The notes under the pieces: model-generated
The model's database searches: none
Seen by the model: the letters and a program-made list of their open reading frames with translations, nothing else
Told to the model about the DNA's origin: nothing
Translations under genes and position numbers: made by a program
In this document: positions 9,701 to 19,132 of the stretch, piece by piece
How the letters are laid out: each line of letters starts with the position of its first letter
Numbering within the stretch: position 1 is the first letter of the stretch
Assembly: GCA_036897485.1 (NCBI GenBank)
Contig: JAYMTF010001342.1
Location: 1-24,034, forward strand
Origin: Pelargonium nanum
Lineage: Eukaryota; Streptophyta; Magnoliopsida; Geraniales; Geraniaceae
Length of the DNA: 24,034 nucleotides
Direction: 5' to 3'

Positions 9701-12275
9701 AAAGTAAAACTTTTCGAAAATTGCATAAACTCTTTGTGCAACATAGTTGAATCTCAATATAACAGTTGTCATGTAAAAAATCGGCAATAGCCATCTACAA
9801 TCAAACTAATGGTACATAACAAGGTCACAAACCAACTTGGATCAATATTAATAATATTTGGTTCTAAAGTATGCAGGTAGAACTTTCCTCATTGAATAGA
9901 AAGATGCTAGCCCTCCTGAAGACATTTCGAAAGAATAATAGATTTTATGCTTTTTGTATCCAATAAAGGGGTGAATGGGAAGCTCTTCAAGACGAAGCTT
10001 GTAAGTTGAAAAATGCTAGCTTGGGTTTCCTCAAAATATAAGTAATTAGTGGAAAAAGTACACATGCAGCACGGTCCTCAGTTTAGTGATGTTATACCTA
10101 CTGTTTCAAAATTCAAGAGTGAATAGATTTCTATCATTGCATTATATTGGTCCAGCTTTAATTTTTTCAATGAAATAGAAGTCCTAAAAGTACCTCAACA
10201 GCATCGGACACTGTTGTTGCCATGTCATAAGCAATTTCTTCAAAAGTTTCATCCAAGAAAAACACTATAGTTGTGAGCTTTCTACCAGTTAATAGGGCTT
10301 CAATCTCCTCACGTCCTGGTATTGTATGCCTGGGACCAGCCTTAACAGTACGTTTCAAAGCATTTAACGTGTTTAAGGCAAGGACTTGAACCTCAGAGTC
10401 GGTACTGGCACCATGTGCTATATTATGTACATACTCCGAAAGGTATTTACCAATATCCTTGCTAGGTGACATGGAGGATGTACATAAATACATGAGCTCC
10501 CAAGCCTTGATCGAGTATTGCCTATAATATCAAAAATAAAGTAAGAAGAATGTTAGGCTAGGAAATGAAAGTATTTGGCAGTTGGCACCAACCCTCACAG
10601 GCTACATATTTAAGACAAACTGTACACATAATCGTACCTATCTGGATTATTTCTTGTTTGCTTTGAAATTTGGACAAAAAGTTCATCACGAAGCTCTGAT
10701 CGCTTCAATGTCTGCTTATATAATTTTCCCACAAGTTCTATCCTTTCATCTAGACTTGGTGGAGTTGCTCGATCAGATGAATCAACTCCGATATACTTCA
10801 ATATTACTTGGAACAGTTTTATTGCCCGGCCCACCAGGTCACTATTAATTTTGAGTAAGGAAGTTGGTATAGGTTCCTGTGAGAAAATAGCAAGTTAGAA
10901 ATCGATGGGAAGTTAGTCCTAGAGCAACATATAATCATGGAGGAAAAGACATTTTTATCACCTTCTGAAAACACAACATATCCTCAAATGTAAACTTTTC
11001 CCGAACTTGAGAACCTACAGATTTTTTAGAAAAAAACCCACGTTTTCCAGCAGAATTAAGTTGTTTCTGCATCATCCTTAGAAATCCTTCAACCTAAGAA
11101 CATACCAATTAAAAACATAAAGATCACAATAAACACTGACCTAAATAGACATATTATATGCATTATAAAGCGAATGTATTTGGAAAATAGTAATAGCATA
11201 TTGCATTAATTGCTAGCCGGTGAATCTTCCCAACCTGAAATCTATCAATCAAGGGTATAGCACCGGAAAGTTCAGCTGGAATAGCCATGGACAGGGTTGA
11301 CGGCGTACTGCAGTAAACAAGAAGAATAAAGCAAAGTAGTTAGTTCGCAAGCATAAGTGGAAATAACACTGTCAAGACGACATAGCCATGACAGTTACCA
11401 ACCACACTCAAATACTCAATCGAAAGAAATAATCAAGCATAACAGATTAATCTGAACTGAACCCAAATTTCTATTACTCCAAATTAAAAAGAAACTAAAC
11501 AAAATTTAAGATTACCCTAAATTTTCAAATATAGTAGTGGGTCAACACAATCACTTTATTTAAGATGGATTAAACTCATAAGTGATCCCCCATCAATATA
11601 TACATTCATATCAAGTTTAATCCTCCAACTAATTCTAAACTTATCAACAATCATCACTTGTGCCCAAAACCTCAAACTTTACCTATTTGTATCCCAAAAT
11701 TTGATTTTTTTTTTCTTCTTCTCAAGTCATTGAAGTCATATTTTTTGCATATAACATTACTTTGATAGGAGCTAAGACAATAAGTAAAGATGATGCAAAA
11801 ATAAAATCAATTTTTAAGACCTAAAATGGTCGAAATTCCGGTCCTTGACACTAGTAATGAAATCCATAAGTTGATATATCATAGCTAGTTGATGGATCAA
11901 ATTCGATATGAGTTGTAAACCCTTCTATCAATGCCTGAACTTGATTTCCAAAACAGTGAACAGTAAACAACCGAACAGAGGCTAAGCTCAAAACAATTTA
12001 GAAAAATTGTCTCACAAACAGTAAAAGCTAGCCTCTGGCGAATGTAAATTCGACATAGAACAATGTATCAAAACATAAATATGTATAAAAAGCTAAAGCT
12101 GAAAATGATGAGAAACTCACAGCGAAGCGAAATTGGAACCGTCACTATCATAACCAGCATCGCCATTGGAGATAGCGCTGTGGAGAGGACTCTCGTCGTT
12201 GCCATTGCTGGAGCTAAAAGAAGACCTACTCATTCTCATGCTCTGTGACATTGATGGCCGCGAATCAATTCTCAT
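3711..12275 (-). CDS. KCBP: Kinesin-like calmodulin-binding protein (MyTH4-FERM-kinesin-14), complete
   Basis: A plant minus-end-directed microtubule motor inhibited by Ca2+/calmodulin. In Arabidopsis (ZWICHEL) it shapes trichomes and acts in cell division. Coding exons: 12275-12121, 11307-11235, 11093-10962, 10876-10638, 10521-10194, 9189-9090, 8998-8817, 8542-8427, 8207-8105, 7704-7552, 7436-7290, 7180-6980, 6884-6720, 6634-6539, 6389-6249, 6165-5971, 5872-5746, 5589-5387, 5285-5103, 4970-4875, 4672-4475, 4373-4102, 3894-3711. All join in frame to 1,262 residues, close to the about 1,260 of Arabidopsis KCBP. MyTH4 spans about 115-275, FERM about 280-590, coiled coil about 600-880, and the motor starts at [12 protein letters not shown] near 887. 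The P-loop GQTGSGKT is at 970-977, switch I NEESSRSH at 1083-1090 and switch II DLAGSE at 1116-1121. The basic amphipathic calmodulin-binding helix, with a Trp at 1233, is at about 1220-1240, followed by an acidic tail. An in-frame TGA upstream makes the ATG at 12275 the first usable start. All introns are GT-AG except 5286-5386 (GC-AG). No damage is seen. Confidence 0.96.
5286..5386 (-). other. KCBP intron with a GC donor (GC-AG intron)
   Basis: The exon ending at 5387 (…DTR) must join in phase 0 to the exon starting at 5285 ([11 protein letters not shown]…). The only junction that does so has the donor AAGG|GCAAGT and acceptor ATGCAG. The nearby GT (GTGAAA, five bases further on) would break the frame. 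GC donors are a known minor class that compensate with strong matches to U1, as GCAAGT does here. Confidence 0.88.
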
Positions 12276-12497
12276 TCCACTCAAATCAAACCTGAACAAC
12301 AACAACAAAAAATCGAAAAATAAATAAAAACTAAAGCTCCTGAGGTCGAGAATGGCATAGCAGAGATTCAAAATATCCTCAATCCATACAAAAGGAATCA
12401 AAAATAGAAAATGGATCGGAGAAGAGAAAGAGGAAATAGATTGGAAATGCAAAGAAAACGAAGAGGAAATAGAAGTGAAATGATGAGAAAAAGCTAC

Positions 12498-12600
12498 CTG
12501 AGGCTGAGAAACGGAGAGATCTGAGCTCAGAGAAGGAAACCAGACATGGATTTTGGAGCAGAACACAACACAACAACAACACAGTGTAGTAACTGAGAGA
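12498..12600 (-). other. KCBP non-coding first exon and leader intron
   Basis: The minus strand at 12498-12497 reads CTCAG|GTAGCT, a good donor. A T-rich tract ending in TTGTTCAG gives an acceptor at 12292, so the next exon begins at 12291, 16 bases before the start codon. The intron is about 206 bp. The transcription start is estimated from a pyrimidine-rich initiator-like stretch near 12,600 and is uncertain. Upstream DNA (12,610-12,720) is AT-rich with TATA-like words but no single convincing TATA box. Confidence 0.6.
12527..12547 (-). CDS. Upstream ORF of six codons in the KCBP leader
   Basis: In the proposed first exon an ATG at 12545-12547 opens a six-codon ORF (MSGFLL) ending at TGA 12527-12529. 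After removal of the leader intron this uORF is in the same frame as KCBP, and its TGA lies 16 codons before the main ATG. Such uORFs can lower or gate main-ORF translation. It exists only if transcription starts upstream of 12547. Confidence 0.5.
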   Translation of the reverse strand: MSGFLL

Positions 12601-13765
12601 GACAGAAAAATCTGGAGGAAGTTGCCAGAAAAAAAACCATTTAAATCAAATAAAAAGAAAGAAAAGAAAATATGATTATAATTTATTTATTAATGAAATT
12701 TTAATTGTTTTGAAAAAAATACAGCTAAAATATTAAATGTAATAATTATAAATAAGAATAAATTAACAATATATTTTTTTATCGAAAAGAGAACAATATT
12801 TTTAAATTGTTTCATTAATATTTATTTTGGATTAAATTATTATTTATCTATATTTTTTTAGTGTTATGTATTTTATATATTTTTGTTCTAAAATGAACTA
12901 TTTTTTATAGAGAAAAATGAACTATTTTAAATTATCAATAATGTTTTTTTAGGATAAATTATCAATAATGTTAAGAAAAATGTACAACATTTACTTTAAA
13001 TAAAATAAAATAGAAACACAAAATAGAACACACATTTTGGGTAAGTAGAGTGCATTATTTAATTTTTTTTTTCAAAAAATAGTTCTTGTAGTTTCCATTT
13101 TACACTAATTTATATTACATTTTATTTTTATTTTAATCTCTTAATATATAGTATATTTCAAATATGTGTCTGTTATACATAACTCTTGTATGTATATGAT
13201 AATCAAATTCTTTATTTGTTTAGTTATTTGTATGTTCTTTTTATATAAGTATTTATTTTGGTAGAACAATAGTAATCAATAAGATTAAATTGAATATCAA
13301 TTGACATAAAATAATATCAAATTAAGAATCAATATAATACAAAATAAAATTAAAACAACTTTTTTTTATAATAATTAAAAATAAAATAAAGTGAAGAGCT
13401 ACTTTTTGGAGTGGAGAACAAATCAACAATAAAAAAAAGTAGAATTTAAATAGTGATATATATAGATAAAAGAAAAGAAATAAGAGAAGAATTTGACCTT
13501 GAATATGGACATAATATCAGAAATGCCCCTGAGAGCACTCAAGCCAAGGCGGGAAGTTGCCAAAGATTTGACCTTTTACCGTCTGGTTCGCTATCGAGAT
13601 GTGGTCCCCACCATCGGACAACATCAACGTGTACGTGATGGCATTAGTTTTCAATTTTTGTTTTCTTATTTATTTTTATTTTCAATTATGTGATTGGTTA
13701 TTATAGAATCTGCACACGAACTCGTATCTTTTATAATGAAAATATATAATTTTTTTATTATGTTG
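12601..13765. other. Gene-free, AT-rich DNA with a GC-richer island at about 13,530-13,640
   Basis: From 12,650 to 13,490 the sequence is nearly pure A/T with homopolymer runs and no coding signal; its first part should contain the KCBP promoter. At about 13,530-13,640 the composition shifts to clearly higher G+C, including 'aaggcgggaagttgcc' and TTTGACC words (W-box cores at about 13,492 and 13,568). Short ORFs cross it but none has a recognisable domain or splice context. It may be a fragment of regulatory or former genic DNA. Confidence 0.4.
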
Positions 13766-13766
13766 G

Positions 13767-14083
13767 GTATGATGTCAATATTATGACCCAACTGTGCAAA
13801 CTTGTGAACCACTTTACATATCAGGGCCCAATTCTTTGTGGGTCAAGGCAATTTGAATCCGAAGTCGCGGAGACCTGATATTCAATCCGTATTTTTTCTC
13901 GACTCAAATAATTTTAGATGGCATTTATTATGTGAAATTTTAATTTGGCCGGACAAATTTGCATAGTTCAACATATTTTATGTGTAAAATTTGAAATCTG
14001 GTCAAACTCAAAATGCTTTTAAGTTGGGTTCGAATTAGGCTTCACCAGTCCGAACTCAACCCAGAATCTAATTTGTCATCTCT
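13767..14083. repeat. Candidate small hAT-like element with GGGTTCGGGTT-type interior
   Basis: The right end, read on the minus strand, is TAGAGATGACAAATTAGATT. The left end near 13,768 is a weaker match (TATGATGTCAATATTA). The right-end pattern, TAGAG-TGACAA, recurs in other elements in this intergenic region and fits hAT-type termini. No clear 8-bp target duplication was found. Confidence 0.35.
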
Positions 14084-14856
14084 ATTTGACAGTTGAATTT
14101 TAAAAATTATATTTAATTTTGAATACCTGGTTTAAAGCTGATTATTTGAGTCTTGGCATGTGAGACGACAAAGAATAAATATGCTTGGATTCACAAAAAA
14201 TTGTATTTATTTTATGTTTGTGCAGTGGATCTGACACATTTTGATAATCATGTCGTGTTTTTGTTGTGTCTCAAATATACACACATTTTAAAACATTGAT
14301 TGATAGCATAACATCCATTATTTCTCTCCCTAGATAACCAAATGCTAGCATTTTTCTTTCAAGTAATTGACAATGTAAAACCATTATGAAAGACAAATGT
14401 CTAAAATCCAAATCACTCACCATTTAAGTGGCAATAAAGGTAATATACCACATTAGGGAGGCTTAATTAGCACATTCCAAAAGAATAAAATCCTAATAAA
14501 AAGAGTGAATAAAATAATGCAAAGCAATTTGGACCCAAAAAAATAAATAATGATATAAAATGCGACCAAATTGCCATAAATTGCCGTCCACGCCGGCTTG
14601 GACCCAATAACGCATTTGTAGAAACTTCTCCATATGGTAAAAGGAGTGACCATATATATATCATTTATGGGTTTTAAGTTAATTCACGTGAATTTCCCTG
14701 CTTTATATTTATTGGACATGGCCACATATTACATACTCTATATTTAGTAGTAAGAGATGAATATATATATATTTTTTTCATTTTTTAAAATATACTTATT
14801 GGCTTATGCAAATTTTATACAAATAGTTATATACATAGACGTATCATGTCATTTTT
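14084..14856. other. Gene-free AT-rich spacer
   Basis: I see no supported gene here. A minus-strand ORF of about 65 codons near 14,453-14,664 is hydrophobic and low-complexity, as expected by chance in AT-rich DNA. A short GC-richer patch lies at about 14,580-14,610. Confidence 0.5.
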
Positions 14857-15203
14857 TGACGTGATTTTGGACTAAATATTGATTTGTGTTAACTGTTTGT
14901 AGTGACATTAACCAAAGGTTAATTAACATTGACTAACAGTAACTAACTCTTGTTTTCAATTTTTTTTGGTTGATATTGTTTTTAAGTAAGAACTCGTTGA
15001 TGTTTGTTGTCTATAACCGACTTTGACTTGTCATTGACCAAGTTTGAGTGATACTAACCATATCATATATTCAACTTTTTTTGTTGATGTAGTTTTGGAC
15101 TGAGCATTGATTGGTGTTTATTGTTTTAACTGACATTGACAAATTGTTAACTAATTTTGACTAGTCATCAATGCTCAGTCCAAAAGTATGTCAACAAAAA
15201 TTT
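14857..15203. repeat. Three diverged tandem copies with 114-bp period, ending in an inverted copy
   Basis: Equivalent starts ('tgacgtgattttgg', 'tgatattgtttttaag', 'tgatgtagttttgg') lie at 14,857, 14,971 and 15,085, exactly 114 bp apart. Each is preceded by a T-rich stretch ending in T/G and followed by similar 'gacattgac'-type words. The third copy's start (about 15,073-15,111) is repeated as an inverted arm at 15,168-15,203, with 19 perfect base pairs (ttttggactgagcattgat). This leaves a loop of about 56 nt. It fits a decayed foldback MITE or minisatellite. No protein is encoded. Confidence 0.7.
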
Positions 15204-15239
15204 GACATGTTACTCTTTATATTAGATAAAACTGAAGAT

Positions 15240-16020
15240 ATGGAGCTGCCATGTAAGTATACCAGAGGCGATTGTTTGCTTTTGGTCAAGTTAAACACTC
15301 TAGGATGATATTTTTATCCACAAGTTTGAGATGTTTGTGATATGTATACGTCTAGAGGCTTAGGGCTTCAAGTCTAGGGTCTTGGAGGACGTAGTTGAGG
15401 GATCAAATCCTTGGTCCTGGTTCATGGAGCCTGCACAAATTAAGGTGTTTGACAGAAATTGCTTCTGACGCGATAATAAGAATGTACTCTAAGGAAATTT
15501 GAACAACACATCGTTAGGAAGAGTTCTAGAATAAGTTGTAGGGAGAGAACCTCTCAATATGAACAAAAGAGATCACACCTCTTAGCAAGGATGAGTATTT
15601 ATGCTTACAAAAGTAACCAGGTTTTCGTATGACATCGTGTGATTGATTGTTCACGAAAAAGGTTTCCCTTCATACCCCGCTTGAGTGCTTGAGTCCTTAC
15701 ATCCTAGACGCACCAACCCTCGTGTGCACTTCAAGCACCGCAGGGTGGAGTGGAGCTCCTGCTCCCAACGAGCCCATACCGCTTCAGATAAAGTTCTAGT
15801 GTCCTAGCGAGACAGAGTGCCTTGGATGCCCTTAGGAAGTTCTACTTATGATCAAACCAGCCCCTTAGAGAGGTAGGAGACTATTCTTGGAGGTGAGTCA
15901 CTTCTCTAAATGTCTTTGAGTGCATGGACGGAATAGGACGCGATACATAGGAATGCGGTCGTGAATTCAAATTTGGCTTTCTCAAATGTTGAGATGACAC
16001 TCAGACGTCACGTGTCAGTT
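15240..16020. mobile_element. Degraded TE remnant, possibly a solo-LTR-like sequence
   Basis: This stretch of about 780 bp is richer in G+C than its flanks, has stop codons in all frames and no gene. On the minus strand a TAAATACTC segment near 15,586-15,600 resembles a TATA region and matches the similar segment at about 2,522-2,545. That suggests two members of one repeat family, perhaps LTR promoters. I could not find paired ends, a target duplication or internal retrotransposon domains, so the class is uncertain. Confidence 0.35.
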
Positions 16021-16814
16021 TGTCATTCGACATAGTTAATAACGTAACGAATGTTTTTATAAACATTATTAGAGTTTAGTACCTTGAATCTTTTTGTGCA
16101 ATGTTTAATAAGTAGGTTTATGTATATATTTTGTTGAAATTCTTGTATCAAAATGTGGATGTCCCTTTAACATTTTACATGTAATTGTGAAAGAGAATAA
16201 ATGAATCAATGAAACCAAAACAATGAGAAGAGGGCAAGCCAAAGAGGTGTGTATGAGTGTGTCATTAAAGAGAAGCATGAGAAAGTTGGGAGGGCTGTGT
16301 CTGTCCCAGTGGCATTAAAGTAAATAACACCAATCTTGCGTAAAAGCAACCAAACCAAACCAACTGCATTCAATTATTTGTTCGTTAGTACAAGCATTTT
16401 TCGGACTCCACAACAAATGATTGTAACTTAAAACATCCTCTTACCATGATTGCTTGTTTAACTAATTTCACTCAACAAAACTTCCCTCTAACTACATAAA
16501 CGAAAAAGTTAATAGTATAATTTTTGCGGGCTTGAGTTGCATAAAATAATTTCAATCAATTTTCTAACTTGAACATGATCGAGCACTTTAGTGGGTTCGA
16601 GTCATGAGTCGTGACATAACACATATTTAACTAGATTTGTATTTAACTTACGTTGATTAACTCAATTCGGTTAATAATTGTGATTTTATTCGTGTCAAAC
16701 TTGTTTATTGATTCACATATTTAAGAAGAAATGTATGAATAAGTCAAATACACGTGGTCACGATAAGTCAGATCGTGCAATTCAAATTATTTAATAGTAG
16801 TAATTGGTTCGGAT
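16021..16814. other. Gene-free spacer
   Basis: I see no exon, RNA gene or clear repeat. A purine-rich patch at about 16,200-16,320 has two 'cattaaag' words but no hairpin or coding signal. Confidence 0.45.
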
Positions 16815-16990
16815 TAGAGTTGACTCATTTAACATTATACTAAACTTCTACCACAACCCGCAAACACGAATCGTCACACATACATTTTACATGCAAAACC
16901 CGGAAACCCGACCCAAAAATCCGCACCACTCACCCCTTTGGGGTCAAGTTAAGCCTTATCAACCCCCTAATTTTTGAATTGTCATCTCCA
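16815..16990. repeat. Candidate small hAT-like element
   Basis: The left terminus TAGAGTTGACTCATT at 16,815 and the right terminus, read on the minus strand as TGGAGATGACAATTC ending at 16,990, are imperfect inverted repeats of the TAGAG-TGACAA type. The interior has the 'acccg' / 'ccgaccc' wording shared with the elements at 17,800-18,000 and 18,468-18,706. No target duplication was found at these exact ends. Confidence 0.4.
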
Positions 16991-17284
16991 AGTTATGTGT
17001 GTAAACAAATTAGACCATTTCAGTTTGAATGGGTTCGGATATGGAACCAAACTTGCATTAGTATCAATAAGTAATCTATAGTTATCAATATAAAATGCTA
17101 AACTAACGACAATAATAACAATAACAATGTGTGATCAAAGAGAGTATAGTTATGGCCCTTTCAGTGGCTCTACTATTCCACTTTTGCTCATTCCCTTGCC
17201 AAAATGACCAACGCTTTTTGGGGCATGACTCTAAAGCTAAGCAACACTCTCAAAACACGTCTTGAGATTGAAGCATTGTTAAGG

Positions 17285-17680
17285 ATATTGCTGACAATTC
17301 ATATTGTAACACGACACACGACACAAACACAACACAAAATAAGTAAATTTTAAATTAAATAATTTGTAGTCATGTCGTGTTTGTGTTAGATTTTCAAAAC
17401 ATGCACGTACAACAATATGCACACTTACATGTATAATTGTAAATTAAGCATAAGAACACGCTAAAGGTGCTGAGTTGTGTCGTGCCTAGCGTGTTGGATA
17501 ATGTTGTGTTAAACATGTTAGTTCGATTGTGCGGAATGTATTAGGGTCGTATTTTTGTCTATCGTGTCATGTCAAAACGGTCTATTTAGTTATTGTGTTA
17601 AACGTGTCGTGTTCGTGTTGGATCCTGTAACACAAGAACAAGTTACATCGTGACACAAACATACAAATTGTCAGCTCTCA
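17285..17680. repeat. Candidate hAT-like MITE with CACGACAC / GTGTCGTG interior
   Basis: Inverted ends: 'gctgacaattcatat' at 17,290-17,304 and the reverse complement of 17,661-17,675, 'gctgacaatttgtat', match at 13 of 15 positions. Inside, 'cacgacacacgacacaaac' near 17,310 is mirrored by 'gtcgtgtttgtgtta' near 17,367 and 'gtgtcgtgttcgtgttgg' near 17,604, so the element can fold extensively. Non-coding. Repeats with this CACGACAC wording are common in plant genomes. Confidence 0.5.
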
Positions 17681-17794
17681 TTGAGTATATGGAGCTTAAT
17701 TTGTTAACATGATGAACCATTAACCATATTGTCACTAGTAGGAGTCTGAGGGCGCAACGCCTTAATTGAAATAATTTTAAACTCCATGCCCATA

Positions 17795-18011
17795 GACTAG
17801 AGCTCGTAGTTCGGGTTTCAGGTAGAGTTTTTTAGAAGTTGGGTTGAAAACCCTAAACACGAACCCAACCCACATAAGATGTGGGTTTTGGATTGCATGT
17901 CAGGTCAATGACATGGTTTTGAGTAGAAAATTCACAGGTTGAGTGTTGGCTACCCGTTAGAACTGACAAAAAATAGTCTGATAAGAACACGTACGCTTAT
18001 GACTAGAGCTC
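17795..18011. repeat. GGGTTCGGG-type repeat flanked by an 11-bp direct repeat
   Basis: The word 'gactagagctc' occurs exactly at 17,795-17,805 and 18,001-18,011, enclosing 195 bp of 'ttcgggttt / cgaacccaaccca' repeat. It could be a target duplication or two independent TAGAGCT termini. No protein is encoded. Confidence 0.4.
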
Positions 18012-18467
18012 AAAATACACACAATATGATTAAAAGAGTGCTTAAATCTCATTCAAAGGCCACAAGCACAGCACATTGAAGTCAACCACTAGTCTTAACA
18101 GCAACACCAATATCAACAACTCCAATTCAATTAGACCTCTCAAGTCTCAAACCTTTTCTACTACACATTACCATAAAAATATTGGACACAATGCAATGAA
18201 TGAGAACCAGATATCAGAGGCAGTAATTGAATGTTTCAGATCATTTCATGCTTACAGGAGACATCACATTTTTCTTCTCACCTATCATTCAATGTCTCTG
18301 CTATAAATTAATGCAAATTAATTAGCCTTAAATATCAGGTGAATAACAAAGACTGACCCTCACAACCTGGCAACAAATTTAACAATTCACATAAAAATCA
18401 AAGCCAAAGCTAAAACATTTTTTGCTCTCTAAATAGGCTTTAGCACATAATAGCAGTTACTATCATA
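18012..18467. other. Gene-free spacer with a doubtful short ORF
   Basis: A plus-strand ORF of 76 codons (18,076-18,306) is Ser/Asn/Thr-rich at its start and shows no domain. No splice context or upstream promoter supports it. Nothing else is visible. Confidence 0.4.
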
Positions 18468-18706
18468 TAGAGATGTCAACTCGAATCCGAACTCGCGTAC
18501 ACCCAAAATTTGATCCACATTTTACAGGTTCGGGTCACATTTGACTTTTGAAGGTGGGATTTGTTATTGAGAGATTGTGAATCAAAACCCACATCCACCC
18601 TCACATTTTCTATGTAAAACCTGCAAGCCACATGAACTCGTACCTTTTGTGAGTTGGGTTCGGGTTAGGTGTTTTAAACACCAAAAAACTCGAATTGTCA
18701 GCTCTA
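18468..18706. mobile_element. Non-autonomous hAT-like element (MITE), best-bounded copy
   Basis: The left end TAGAGATGTCAACTCGAA and the minus-strand right end TAGAGCTGACAATTCGAG form inverted repeats. The flanking octamers 'ctatcata' (18,460-18,467) and 'ctagcaaa' (18,707-18,714) agree at 6 of 8 positions, consistent with a decayed 8-bp duplication of the kind hAT transposons make. At 239 bp it has no coding capacity. The interior is made of 'ggttcgggt' words. Confidence 0.6.
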
Positions 18707-19132
18707 CTAGCAAAAAATCATCTTTCCGACAGCATCCTTAGTCCAAAATTTTGAGCTACCATACATATGGTAAGACATCCTAGAATTTTAGACCGGACCG
18801 GACAAGGACCAATCCAGATTAGGTCCAGACTAAGTCAAGGAAGAAGTACTGTATTTCCAAAATTACATCCCTAGATTTTTTTTGCAAATTGCAACTTTGC
18901 ATTACTGATAATACATTCCAGATCATGCAAATCCAACAAAATTTCTGATTAAAATGGGCATTTCTATATTGCAAAAGCAGCATGTGAAAAATAGTGCACT
19001 GTTCTTTAAGGATATCAATTTAACTAAATCTACTACATACCCTAACCTAGTAGAGAAAAAAATTCTGGGATAGTTAGAATATTTACCTGTTACTAAACAT
19101 GGTTAACAACAGATATGCACAGGCCAAACGTT
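18707..19132. other. Spacer and probable 3' UTR of the tafazzin-like gene
   Basis: No gene is visible. The part next to 19,132 should be the 3' untranslated region of the minus-strand acyltransferase gene. No clear AATAAA could be assigned. Confidence 0.4.

Noticed and set aside
9190..10193. Possible extra exon or nested gene in the 1,004-bp KCBP intron
   Set aside because: The flanking exons join directly in frame (DAVE to ELAGIIKL) as in known KCBPs; no coding or hairpin signal inside.
12117..12582. Longer upstream extension of the KCBP N-terminus through the leader intron
   Set aside because: It lacks an ATG and crosses a good donor and acceptor; the translated part is Phe/Ser-rich intron sequence.
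14453..14664. Two overlapping minus-strand ORFs of about 65 codons
   Set aside because: Hydrophobic composition expected from AT-rich DNA; no recognisable family.
16590..16610. tRNA B-box-like 'gggttcgagtc'
   Set aside because: No matching A-box, acceptor stem or cloverleaf around it; the word belongs to the 'ggttcg' repeats of this region.
18076..18306. Plus-strand ORF of 76 codons
   Set aside because: Ser/Asn/Thr-rich, no domain, no splice or promoter context; flanked by repeats.
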